NCBI RefSeq assembly: GCF_025971925.1
Contig: NZ_JAPDHV010000005.1
Location: 1 to 64,000 of the forward strand
From: Chryseobacterium oryctis
Lineage (GTDB): Bacteria; Bacteroidota; Bacteroidia; Flavobacteriales; Weeksellaceae
DNA: 64,000 bases
Direction: 5' to 3'
In this document: positions 1-8,870 of the stretch, in pieces
How the letters are laid out: each line of letters begins with the position of its first letter
How positions within the stretch are numbered: position 1 is the stretch's first letter
Notes under the pieces: model-generated
The model's input: only the letters and a program-made list of their open reading frames with translations
The model's database searches: none
Told to the model about the DNA's origin: nothing
Program-made: the position numbers and the translations under genes

Positions 1-53
1 TACGCTGATAAAATCAATATAAAAGTAAAGATTTATATAGAATGACCAAGACC

Positions 54-141
54 ATAGCCCCGATAGAAGCGGTTACCCCGCAACTTGCAGGGAATAAGCC
101 CTGGAGTGAGGAGTAGAAGCGGAGAGCGGGAAATGGCTCCT
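54..141 (+). ncRNA. Structured RNA candidate, Flavo-1-like
   Basis: This G+C-rich island sits in an AT-rich gap with no gene. AGCC at 56-59 can pair with GGCT at 135-138. GCGG at 69-72 can pair with CCGC at 78-81, and CAGGG at 88-92 with CCCTG at 99-103 around a 6-nt loop. The framing words AGCCCCGAT-GAAGCGG at the 5' end and AGCGGGA-GGCTCCT at the 3' end recur in my memory of flavobacterial intergenic regions and resemble the Flavo-1 RNA motif. That name is from memory and not verified; a structured RNA on the plus strand is the safer statement. Confidence 0.5.
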
Positions 142-169
142 AGAAAAAAATGAAAAAACTATAACCTAA

Positions 170-529
170 CTAGAAAAACCGCTTAATTAACAACTTGTAT
201 ATATAATAGCCTAACAAACATCCTAGAGTATCTGCTACAATATCCAGAGTTTCCATTGACCTTCCCAATCCCATTTCTTCCTGGAAAATCTCGGTAAGGA
301 ATGCATATATAAGTATTATTTGAAAAAAGTAAGAAAATTTGATTTTGGGAAAAGCTGCTTTCAAACAAAAGCCTAGCATAGCAAATATGCCTAGGTGCAG
401 CACTTTATCGATTCCATTGAACATGAACCAATATTCATGGTTTTCTTCTCCCGGCTTGAGAAGCATATAAGTAAGAAATGCCCAATAAATGGGCAAAATC
501 TTACTAAATATTTTTGAAATATTATCCAA
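170..529 (-). CDS. VanZ family membrane protein
   Basis: A small protein with about four predicted membrane helices. It carries the VanZ-like pattern of a first helix ending in KPG, then DKVLHLGIFAMLGF, then an ALTEIFQE-like acidic helix (FLTEIFQEEMG) and a final glycine-rich helix. VanZ proteins are integral membrane proteins whose biochemical role is poorly defined; the founder gives low-level teicoplanin resistance. The frame is open up to an ATG at 586, but that start would overlap gcvH by 65 bp. A TTG at 529 overlaps by only 8 bp and is preferred. It is probably cotranscribed after gcvH. The family call is good; the start is uncertain. Confidence 0.75.
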   Translation of the reverse strand: MDNISKIFSKILPIYWAFLTYMLLKPGEENHEYWFMFNGIDKVLHLGIFAMLGFCLKAAFPKIKFSYFFQIILIYAFLTEIFQEEMGLGRSMETLDIVADTLGCLLGYYIYKLLIKRFF

Positions 530-899
530 TGATTGCTTGGTATTCTTCTGCAGATAGTAATTCTGACTGATCTGCTCCATCAGCAACTTCTAATTTAATA
601 ATCCATCCGTTTCCGTAAGGATCTGAATTTAATAATTCCGGCTGATCTTCTAAGTCTGAATTAAACTCAATAACTTTCCCAGAAATTGGCAAGAATAAAT
701 CTGAAACTGTTTTTACAGCTTCTACACTTCCGAAAACGTCTCCTCCATTAAGATCATCATCTACTGTATCTACATCTACATACACGATATCACCTAACTC
801 TCCTTGCGCGAAGTCTGTAATGCCAATTGTAGCAACATTACCTTCAATCTTAATCCATTCGTGATCTTTAGTGTACTTTAATTCTGATGGTGTGTTCAT
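522..899 (-). CDS. gcvH: Glycine cleavage system H protein
   Basis: This is the lipoyl carrier of the glycine cleavage complex. It shuttles the aminomethyl group from P protein to T protein and is reoxidised by L protein, in the cytoplasm. The 125 residues match the family length. The lipoylation site is Lys63 in the motif GSVEAVKTVSDL, and the N-terminal KYTKDHEW block is the usual family start. A Bacteroidota promoter with ideal spacing lies 20 bp upstream. The VanZ-like gene follows with a short overlap. No other gcv gene is in the window. Confidence 0.97.
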   Translation of the reverse strand: MNTPSELKYTKDHEWIKIEGNVATIGITDFAQGELGDIVYVDVDTVDDDLNGGDVFGSVEAVKTVSDLFLPISGKVIEFNSDLEDQPELLNSDPYGNGWIIKLEVADGADQSELLSAEEYQAIIG

Positions 900-918
900 T
901 TTTAAATTTTTATTTTTA

Positions 919-949
919 CAAATGTATTCAAAATTCTATAAGCTTCAAA
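919..949 (-). promoter_or_regulatory. Promoter of gcvH
   Basis: Read on the minus strand, TTTG (949-946) is followed by exactly 19 nt and then TACATTTG (926-919). This fits the Bacteroidota sigma factor consensus TTTG-N19-TAnnTTTG at every fixed base. Transcription would start about 10-15 bp before the gcvH ATG. Confidence 0.7.
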
Positions 950-954
950 TACCA

Positions 955-986
955 CCAATAAAAAAGTCTCTCAATTTTGAGAGACT
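955..986 (-). terminator. Terminator after sprA
   Basis: AGTCTCTCAA at 965-974 pairs perfectly with TTGAGAGACT at 977-986 around a 2-nt loop (in practice a larger loop). On the minus strand it is followed by TTTTTATT. It separates sprA from gcvH. Confidence 0.8.
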
Positions 987-1007
987 CTAATTAATTTATT
1001 TTAGTTT

Positions 1008-4000
1008 TTAAAAACCACCTCCGGAATCACCAAAAGTAAACGTCGCAGAAATACCCGCTCTGATCGTAGACAATGGGAATGCTGTTGAGATTTTATACTT
1101 AGAAGTCATTTGCTCATAGAATACTCTCAAGTTAAGATTTTCTGATACATTGTAATCGGCAGAAACTTTAATATTCATTAATCTTTGACCTCCTGTGATT
1201 TGAGAATCATTTAAAAGAATATTGGTAATACTCGTTCTGCTATCTCTCAACGAGAAGTCTCCTCTGATATTAAGATCGCTTCCTTTTCCTTTACCTCTTC
1301 CTCTTACATTAGTCATCCCCATTCTGAAGTTTCTGATAATATATCCTACTCTTACAACATATTCACTGTTTGAATCTTCAGTAAGCGTATGATTTACCAA
1401 TCCTAATAATAACATTCTGTTTCTATTGTACTGTAAACCAAACTGCATATTATTTCTCATCGTAACATCAACTCCGATAAGTGGTGAGAAAGATTCTACA
1501 TAACCAACCTGAGCAAAAGTAAACGGATTGATAAAATCACCATTAACATCAAACCTCTCTTCAATAGGCTGTGACAAACTATTAAAATAATCTATACTTG
1601 ATTGTATTCCCGTAGCTGTATATGTTGCTGTATAACTATGTAAGATATCAAACTTAGAGAATTGACCGTTAATAATCGGAACGTTTCTTAATCCTGAATA
1701 GGTAACCCTCCAGTTTGGCATTGGCAATCCTGCTTTTTTAGCATCACCTATTGGTTTTGCAGATTTACCTTCAACTGCTGCTCTAAATGCAGGAATTAAA
1801 ACATAAGCATTTGCAATACTATTACCTTCCGTAAATCCGTCTGCACCGATCGTTCCTCCCATTTGCTGAGATATAGCTCTTGCATTTTCTCTAATAGATT
1901 TATAAATGGAAGCTCCATCTTTGAAAGCAGTTTTCAAAAGAACAACTGAGTTTGAATACGTCACAAAATCATTTGCAAAAACATAATCATGATTCGGAGT
2001 AGCCAGATTTTCTCTTAAATTATATCCTACCTGTGAAAAGTTTCGGTTATAATTATGCAAGGCATTAATATCAATTCTAAGGTCATTCATTGGTACAACC
2101 TGTAAATTTGCTCTCAACTCTTTTGTGGATGTCTGAACATAAGGATCTGTCATATATGCCGAATCACCTATCCAACCTTGTTCAATCGCCGTTCTTCTGA
2201 TATCAGCCTGAGAACCTAATAAGAACCCAATAGTTGGACCTCCAACCGTTTGCCCATAACCATACCAATTCGGTGCAGAAATTAAACCTGGAAGTACTGT
2301 ACCATTATTTTCAGAATAATTAATATCCAATTGTTTCAAAGAAGTCAATAGGAATGCAGCACTTTGCATAACTGTAAGCTTATTTTTAAACTTATATTTT
2401 TTATATCTAAACTTATTCTTCTCCCATTGCTGAGTATAAACATTGTTTAGTGAGTCAATTTCTTGCTTACGTTTCTGAAGTTTTGTAGAAATATTTTTGA
2501 AATATTTGAACTGACCAAAGAATTTAGGGAAATCAGCAGAAGCTGTAGCCTGAATAACATTTGTATTCTGACCAATAGAACCTAAACTTACACTCCTGTT
2601 TGTTTCAGGATCATAGAAACTACTCATTACTGTAGACCTCGCATTCCAATTATAAGTAAAACCATAACCTAATTCCGCATCAATAAAATCTAAATAAGGT
2701 AAATACTGGAACGGAAGTTTATAATTTAACTGTACTCTATGATTATATAAAACAGGACGACCAGCTCTGAATACATTTCCAAAGATTGAACTATTATCCA
2801 TAGTATTCACATCAACTTGATCATTTAGCGTTCTCATCGCTGAATTAATCTCTAGTTTCAATGATTTCGTAAAGTTAAATCCTAAACCATACTGCCATCC
2901 GAAATAGAAGTTTCTATTTTTAATCGCAGCAAAATCTTCGCTATAATTACCGTTTAAAATACCTTCAATATTTCTAAACTCAAGCTCATTATAATTTCTA
3001 TCAATCTCTGTTCTGAAAGATAATCTTGTAGGAACAGGATTAAAATTAAATTCTTTCACCCATCTCAAATATTTAGTAGACTTAGCCGTATCACTAATCA
3101 TTTTATTGAAAGGTTTTATCACCCAAGGTTTGAAGGTATAGTTATAATCTATATATCCTCTCAGATATTGTCTCAAATTTTTCTTGGTATAAATATCTCT
3201 GTAATAATCATCGTTATAAACAGCGGTTACCGAAACGTTTTCAATATCGTAGAATTTAGGTTTCTTGTTAGGATTCATCCTTTCCTTGTGCATATTAACA
3301 ACTCCTAAACTTCTTTGCTGAGTATATGTTCTGGCAACTTTTTTCAATTGTTCTTTATTCGCTGCTTTATTAAACTCAACATCTGTATCCAAAGGATTAT
3401 ATTTTGGATCTTCGATGGTTTGAGCATAAGAATAATTGACAGGAATCTTAACTCCACTTTTTTCAGGAAGGAATTTATCTACGTTCACAGAAGCATTGAT
3501 ACTAAATGCCGACTGCGTAGACTGATTTCTTTCTGCCGGTTTAGAATCAATATTTCCAAATCCTACGGAAGTATATGAAGCTGCTGTATTGATAACTGCA
3601 AAATCTCCAAGGTTGAAGTTTAAACTTGCGTTTCCGGCATAACCTCCGTCATTTTCAATTTCAGAAAGACGAATTTCGTTTATCCAAAGAACTCTACCGT
3701 TTGCCCCAAGTCTACTATCTTTGGTGTTTCTAAAACCAACCATAATAGTGGTAATAGCTCCCAGACTTGGGCGACCTTTAATATAGATATTTTTATGGTC
3801 GTCCTCATCTCCATACACAGGATCTTGATGTCTCTGAGAAATCTGATTCGGATTATTTTTGTCTCTTCTTATTTTTGCATCAACAAAATTTTGAATATCT
3901 AAATCAACTTCATTCTCCATTGGCCAAATTTCCATCGGAGTAGTTGCCGTATTTGGAGTATACTTTAATGATGCTTCATATTCATAATAGTTATCTGTTG

Positions 4001-7000
4001 CATCACTACCAAAACGAATGAAGAATTTTTCATTCTTATCATAATTATTAGATGAAGGAAGATCTTTATTTTCAGCATGTACAAAAAGTTTCAACTTTTT
4101 ATATCTTCTCATATCTAAAGATGTATTTTTAAACACCCCTCTAGCTTCATTGGAGATATTCGAAACTTTCATATATAATGACGATTCGTTTTGTCTTTGT
4201 GCCCCTGCATTACCACTTAAAACCTGTCTGTCAATTCCCGGAGGTAAAACATAAGGAGGTTGGTTTAATGCATTCTCTTCAATATTAACACTTCCTACCT
4301 CAAAATTTGTAATATCTGTCTCTACAGAACCTTCATTTGTAGCAGGATCAGGTATAGTAGGAGGTGCAGTAGAAATATCACTATGTTTTGCAATATTCTT
4401 AGGATATCTTCTCCAGTCAGATCTTACTAAGTCCATTGTTCCGAATCTCAATGTAGAAGTTTGATCAAATCCTGTCAACATTAATCTTGCAAATCTTACA
4501 TTATTTAAGACAGAAAGACTATGTTCACCCGCAGTATCATCGTATTTTGAAACCGGAATTCTGAATAGGTACCATTTTACATCTTCAGACTGACCGTTCT
4601 GAAACTGAGCTTTTACAGTTTTTACATCAACAATATTATTATCACCCAATGTTAAACTTGCCTGATCTAACTTTATTTCATACTGATTATAACTTTCAGT
4701 CTGATCTAAATTGTAATCTTTGTTAACATCTTCCGTATCCGGAGTTTGAGATGATACTTCTAAAGAATTACTTCTTGAATTCCCTTCTGGTCCTCTGAAA
4801 TATTTATATCTCTGAACAAGTGAAGACGCCATACCTCCTGTGAACTTATCAGACATATAAAATACAAAGTCATCAACAGCAGGGTCAGCTAAATTTGTAA
4901 CCGGGTTTACAAATGTATTCCCGAATCTCATAGATTCCTGATCTGAGCTTAAACCATCATATCCCAAATCCTGAGCTGTTCTATCTTCTCCTTCAGAAGA
5001 GAAAGCATAAAGAATCGGCGGTTGTTTTGGCTGAATCCCCCAATTTGAATTGGTAGTTGTAGGTGAAGTAGATAAAGTAGGCAATCCGTTTTCATATTGC
5101 ATGTATCCATCTTTCAAAACATCTTCTGATACATTTCCTAAGTGTAATAGTAACTTCGGATCTGCTCCTAAAGTTCCACCATCAGCATACGGATCCATCA
5201 TCCAAAATTCTACATATTCAATATTTGAATTTACAAAGTTGGAAACACTGATTGGTCTCATAATTCCCGCCCATCTTTGCTGAGTTGTTTCATTAGCAGG
5301 GTTTACATTGTAAGGCCCTTTTTCTTGCGGATAATATGAAATATCAAACGTGTTGGTATAGGTTTGTTCACCTGCTACAAAATCTCTGTTATTATAAATT
5401 TCAGAAAACAATACTCTTCTGGATGCATGATTAGAAACCGACTGCGGCGTAATACCTGTCGGCGCTTTACCTCCAACTCCCCAGAATCTAGGATCAATAT
5501 TATACCAAGATAATAATCCTCTTCCGTAACCACTCGTAATATCATTATTACTTACCCCTGTTCCGAAAACTCCTCCAGATTTTTCAGGTCTGGAAGCTAA
5601 ACTCCATGCTGTAGGTTCTTTTAATGAAATTTTGGAAGTCGTTTGTTCAAAATCATCAATATATGACTGATCATTTGTTCCTTTATTAATACCCGGAAGT
5701 AAATAAGCTGCTTCCATCTTAAAGTTTAAGTTTGATGGAGCTTCTGTTTTTACTAAAGGTATTTTGTCAGTAAGTCTTGTAAGGAAAGGTAATTGATTAT
5801 TATACATCAAATTAATCCCTGCCATTGTGTTATTTACAGCTTCCTGACCATAATTTACTTTTTGTGTAAGTGGAGATTCTGAATAGTTTACAACTGTTCC
5901 TCCTAAGATAAAGTTTTCGTTAAATCTTCTCTCCAAATTCAATCCCAAGAATCTTTTTCTCTGAGTATTAAATGTCAACTGGTTTTCTAATGAGATATTA
6001 ATTGCCTGTCCCGATTGTTTTACCTGCTCATTAAGAATAGTAACCGAACCAAGCATATAGTCTACGGTATAGTCTACCCCTTCTGTAAGCTGTACTCCAT
6101 TCGCCATCACTTTTACAGAACCTTGAGGAACGTTTACAGCTCCTAAAGAAATACCTTGTCCCTGAGTTCCTTTGTATCGTCCTTCCAAGGTATATCGTTG
6201 AGCCAAGTTATTAGAAGTTGCCACTTGTTTCTGCTGACTATATAAATCTGAAAATACGTATTGAGGATCATTACTTCCCAAAACCTGCTGCATATGGCTA
6301 CCAAAAGGCTGAACTTTTGTAAAGATCACTCTTCCTGTTTCCGGCCTTATCGTAATCCCGTTTACAAAGTCAAAAATACCATCACCTGTAGTTCCTCCAT
6401 TTGATTGTAAGTCGCCATTCATATTCAAACGATCCCAATTAAATAATTTAAGTAAATTGATATCTTTTACAGCTGTATCAGGAAGATAGTTTACCTTCCC
6501 TCCCGTTTTAGGATCTTTATACAATACATTAAGAATAAATCCGTCCTGATTTACCTGACCTGCATCCAATGAATAAATATTCTTCATCATCAGCTGCCAC
6601 ATCGGTGAGCTTGTGTTAAGATTATTGTTAGCCCTTAAAACTTTTGTTACTAAAACAGGACTTTCCTCAGAAAATTCTCCAACTTTATAAACTTTATTAT
6701 CTCCGTTGGTATATGAAAATGAAACAGCCAAAAGCTGGTTAACATTTAGCTTTTGGTTTAATGAAATATACCCTAACTGTGGCTGAAAAGTATATTCATT
6801 AGCATTTAATCTTCTTGCTTTTGTGTTATAAATAAAATGTTCACCATTTTGATAAGTTTCTGTAGCTCCAGTAGCTGTAGGGAAATTTTGTCCCTGAAAA
6901 GTGCCTGCATAGTTTGTCCCTGCATCTCTGGGAGTTCCCATAGCAGTCGTAACAGCACTGTAAAGTCCGTTTTGAGAATTATCCGGTAGCCCGGCTCCCT

Positions 7001-8108
7001 CTCCTAAATCTCTAATCCCCACAATAGGTTTTTGATAAGCCAAATTACTATTTCCTTGATCTAAAACCCAAACCTCTAACCTTGTGATATTAACTTTAGA
7101 GTTAATTTGAGGGTAATTGAGTAAAGCACCATCATACTTATCTAAAAAATAATGCCCCAAAAAGTAATGCTGATCCTCTTCATAATCAATAGCATTTATC
7201 TTAAAGGTATTCATTACACCTCCTCCTTGTACAACAATATTTCTAGCTTCACCTCTTTGTTGAGAAAGAACAACTGTTCCGTAAGTCTTACCCAACTGAA
7301 ACTCTGTTTTAACCCCAAATAAAGACTCAGAACCTCGAATTAAACTTGTTGAAAGTGGCATATTCACATTACCAAATTCAACTCTTTTGATAATCTTATC
7401 CTCTCCTCCTGCGCTTGGTGAATTAACATCATTTAAACCTTTCGACTGAAGATCTTTCCAGCTCCCTTTCGCCTGCCAAACCAAGTTCATTCTGTTTTCA
7501 AAAGCAAAACCACTTTGTGTATCATAGTTCGCTTTTAGTTGAAGATTCTCTCCTACTTTACCCAATAATCCCAACTGGATTCTCTGGTCTATATCAAACG
7601 TGAAACTCTTCCTGTTCTGAGGAAGAATCATTGGGTTGTCTATTTTCTGATACAAACCTGCAAAATCGAAAGAAGCATATCCTGAAGGAATAATTTCAAT
7701 CTTATTACTACCAAAAATTGTTTCGAATAATCTGTTTCGGATGATAAGTGACGGAATTAAGCCTTTTCTGGCTGCATCACTTTTATCTTTTCTGAAAAGT
7801 AAACTGTATTTGTCTGACTTTTCTTTATAGTAAGCCCGCGATTGGGTTGCAAGCATAAATTCTTTGTACTCTTCGGGAGACATCGCTGTAGGAGGTCCCG
7901 TTACTGTATTTCCTATTTTAGGATATACATAATACATTCCTGTTTTTATATCATAATAGGCTTCATACGTTGTAGGATCGGCCAACTGATAGTCTTTCTT
8001 AATAATTGCTGTGTCGCGCACCTGCCTCTGTTGTGCAAAAACACCACCGGAAATGCATAAGAACGACAGGAACAAAAATATATTGAGGTATTTATTATTT
8101 GCCACCAA
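1008..8108 (-). CDS. sprA: Type IX secretion outer-membrane translocon SprA
   Basis: A very large outer-membrane protein of 2366 residues, as expected for SprA/SOV. SprA forms the giant single-chain beta-barrel through which type IX cargo and gliding adhesins leave the cell. The N-terminus has a signal peptide (hydrophobic stretch about 9-24, ending VFAQQ). The body has many aromatic-rich alternating segments typical of barrel strands and repeated asparagine-rich loops, and the C-terminus ends in a phenylalanine (SGGGF). It starts 3 bp after the ruvA stop; the ruvA-sprA pair is a common order in this phylum. Type IX cargo genes at 24778 and 41071 are likely clients. A strong terminator follows. 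Confidence 0.96.
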   Translation of the reverse strand: MVANNKYLNIFLFLSFLCISGGVFAQQRQVRDTAIIKKDYQLADPTTYEAYYDIKTGMYYVYPKIGNTVTGPPTAMSPEEYKEFMLATQSRAYYKEKSDKYSLLFRKDKSDAARKGLIPSLIIRNRLFETIFGSNKIEIIPSGYASFDFAGLYQKIDNPMILPQNRKSFTFDIDQRIQLGLLGKVGENLQLKANYDTQSGFAFENRMNLVWQAKGSWKDLQSKGLNDVNSPSAGGEDKIIKRVEFGNVNMPLSTSLIRGSESLFGVKTEFQLGKTYGTVVLSQQRGEARNIVVQGGGVMNTFKINAIDYEEDQHYFLGHYFLDKYDGALLNYPQINSKVNITRLEVWVLDQGNSNLAYQKPIVGIRDLGEGAGLPDNSQNGLYSAVTTAMGTPRDAGTNYAGTFQGQNFPTATGATETYQNGEHFIYNTKARRLNANEYTFQPQLGYISLNQKLNVNQLLAVSFSYTNGDNKVYKVGEFSEESPVLVTKVLRANNNLNTSSPMWQLMMKNIYSLDAGQVNQDGFILNVLYKDPKTGGKVNYLPDTAVKDINLLKLFNWDRLNMNGDLQSNGGTTGDGIFDFVNGITIRPETGRVIFTKVQPFGSHMQQVLGSNDPQYVFSDLYSQQKQVATSNNLAQRYTLEGRYKGTQGQGISLGAVNVPQGSVKVMANGVQLTEGVDYTVDYMLGSVTILNEQVKQSGQAINISLENQLTFNTQRKRFLGLNLERRFNENFILGGTVVNYSESPLTQKVNYGQEAVNNTMAGINLMYNNQLPFLTRLTDKIPLVKTEAPSNLNFKMEAAYLLPGINKGTNDQSYIDDFEQTTSKISLKEPTAWSLASRPEKSGGVFGTGVSNNDITSGYGRGLLSWYNIDPRFWGVGGKAPTGITPQSVSNHASRRVLFSEIYNNRDFVAGEQTYTNTFDISYYPQEKGPYNVNPANETTQQRWAGIMRPISVSNFVNSNIEYVEFWMMDPYADGGTLGADPKLLLHLGNVSEDVLKDGYMQYENGLPTLSTSPTTTNSNWGIQPKQPPILYAFSSEGEDRTAQDLGYDGLSSDQESMRFGNTFVNPVTNLADPAVDDFVFYMSDKFTGGMASSLVQRYKYFRGPEGNSRSNSLEVSSQTPDTEDVNKDYNLDQTESYNQYEIKLDQASLTLGDNNIVDVKTVKAQFQNGQSEDVKWYLFRIPVSKYDDTAGEHSLSVLNNVRFARLMLTGFDQTSTLRFGTMDLVRSDWRRYPKNIAKHSDISTAPPTIPDPATNEGSVETDITNFEVGSVNIEENALNQPPYVLPPGIDRQVLSGNAGAQRQNESSLYMKVSNISNEARGVFKNTSLDMRRYKKLKLFVHAENKDLPSSNNYDKNEKFFIRFGSDATDNYYEYEASLKYTPNTATTPMEIWPMENEVDLDIQNFVDAKIRRDKNNPNQISQRHQDPVYGDEDDHKNIYIKGRPSLGAITTIMVGFRNTKDSRLGANGRVLWINEIRLSEIENDGGYAGNASLNFNLGDFAVINTAASYTSVGFGNIDSKPAERNQSTQSAFSINASVNVDKFLPEKSGVKIPVNYSYAQTIEDPKYNPLDTDVEFNKAANKEQLKKVARTYTQQRSLGVVNMHKERMNPNKKPKFYDIENVSVTAVYNDDYYRDIYTKKNLRQYLRGYIDYNYTFKPWVIKPFNKMISDTAKSTKYLRWVKEFNFNPVPTRLSFRTEIDRNYNELEFRNIEGILNGNYSEDFAAIKNRNFYFGWQYGLGFNFTKSLKLEINSAMRTLNDQVDVNTMDNSSIFGNVFRAGRPVLYNHRVQLNYKLPFQYLPYLDFIDAELGYGFTYNWNARSTVMSSFYDPETNRSVSLGSIGQNTNVIQATASADFPKFFGQFKYFKNISTKLQKRKQEIDSLNNVYTQQWEKNKFRYKKYKFKNKLTVMQSAAFLLTSLKQLDINYSENNGTVLPGLISAPNWYGYGQTVGGPTIGFLLGSQADIRRTAIEQGWIGDSAYMTDPYVQTSTKELRANLQVVPMNDLRIDINALHNYNRNFSQVGYNLRENLATPNHDYVFANDFVTYSNSVVLLKTAFKDGASIYKSIRENARAISQQMGGTIGADGFTEGNSIANAYVLIPAFRAAVEGKSAKPIGDAKKAGLPMPNWRVTYSGLRNVPIINGQFSKFDILHSYTATYTATGIQSSIDYFNSLSQPIEERFDVNGDFINPFTFAQVGYVESFSPLIGVDVTMRNNMQFGLQYNRNRMLLLGLVNHTLTEDSNSEYVVRVGYIIRNFRMGMTNVRGRGKGKGSDLNIRGDFSLRDSRTSITNILLNDSQITGGQRLMNIKVSADYNVSENLNLRVFYEQMTSKYKISTAFPLSTIRAGISATFTFGDSGGGF

Positions 8109-8111
8109 ATG

Positions 8112-8696
8112 TTAAATGTTTTTTAAAATTTGTTTCACCAATTCTTCTACAGAAATACTTGGTTCTTGTTTTATTATTTTATCTGCAAGTTTCTCGCTCA
8201 TACGTTTAGGAATCCCTAAAACTTCTAATGCTGATAACGACTCTTCCTTAATTTTATTATCTACAAATGTAGAAATATTTTCTTCCGGATTGCTGAATTT
8301 TTGGACTTTATCTTTCAAGTCAACTATAATTCTTTCAGCGGTTTTGGCTCCAATTCCTTTAGCTTTTTGAATCAATGCACTGTTGCGCGAAAGTACTGCA
8401 GAAGCAATCTCTTCAAGACTCAATGTTGATAATAAAATAAGAGCAGAAACAGCTCCTACTCCGTTAACGCTTATTAACAGATTAAACATTTCTTTTTCTA
8501 AACGAGTGTTAAACCCAAAAAGTAAATGCGCGTCTTCTCTGATAATTTGTTGAATAAAAAGGAAGGTTTCCTTATTTAAAGTCAGTGTTTGTGAGGTCAT
8601 TAAACTAATACCTACATAGTAACCAACTCCTTGTACGTTGATCACTGCGTAAGTTGGCGTAAGTTCCTGAACATTGCCTTGTAGTGAAAATATCAT
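8112..8696 (-). CDS. ruvA: Holliday junction branch migration protein RuvA
   Basis: RuvA binds four-way DNA junctions as a tetramer and loads the RuvB motor. The 194 residues cover the N-terminal OB fold (about 1-64), two helix-hairpin-helix motifs (SVNGVGAVSAL and AKGIGAKTAERII, about 70-130) and the small C-terminal domain (ALEVLGIPKRMSEK) that contacts RuvB. Length and domain order are standard. It is the first gene before sprA, with a TATATTTG element 20 bp upstream of its start. ruvB and ruvC are not in the window. Confidence 0.97.
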   Translation of the reverse strand: MIFSLQGNVQELTPTYAVINVQGVGYYVGISLMTSQTLTLNKETFLFIQQIIREDAHLLFGFNTRLEKEMFNLLISVNGVGAVSALILLSTLSLEEIASAVLSRNSALIQKAKGIGAKTAERIIVDLKDKVQKFSNPEENISTFVDNKIKEESLSALEVLGIPKRMSEKLADKIIKQEPSISVEELVKQILKNI

Positions 8697-8715
8697 TATT
8701 AATTTTTAAAACTCC

Positions 8716-8723
8716 CAAATATA
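8716..8723 (-). promoter_or_regulatory. Probable -7 element for ruvA-sprA
   Basis: On the minus strand the sequence is TATATTTG, a match to TAnnTTTG, 20 bp upstream of the ruvA start. No TTTG is present at the usual distance upstream, so only half of the promoter is supported. Confidence 0.4.
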
Positions 8724-8807
8724 GCAAATTAAACTAATTAATATTTTTATTTCAGGTGCGAATGGTTTTTAACTTAATTTTAGTTGATACATTTAAAGAT
8801 TTTCAAT

Positions 8808-8840
8808 AAAAACAAAAGACTCCAAAATCTGGAGCCTTTA
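8808..8840 (-). terminator. Terminator after malic enzyme gene
   Basis: On the minus strand AAGGCTCCA (8838-8830) pairs with TGGAGTCTT (8824-8816), with one G-U pair, and is followed by TTGTTTTTATT. It separates the malic enzyme gene from the ruvA promoter region. Confidence 0.75.
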
Positions 8841-8870
8841 TTATTGAAATATTTCTATATTTTGCTTACA

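Noticed and set aside
183..368. Open frame antisense of the VanZ-like gene
   Set aside because: Same strand, different frame inside a gene with clear membrane-helix coding; no family features.
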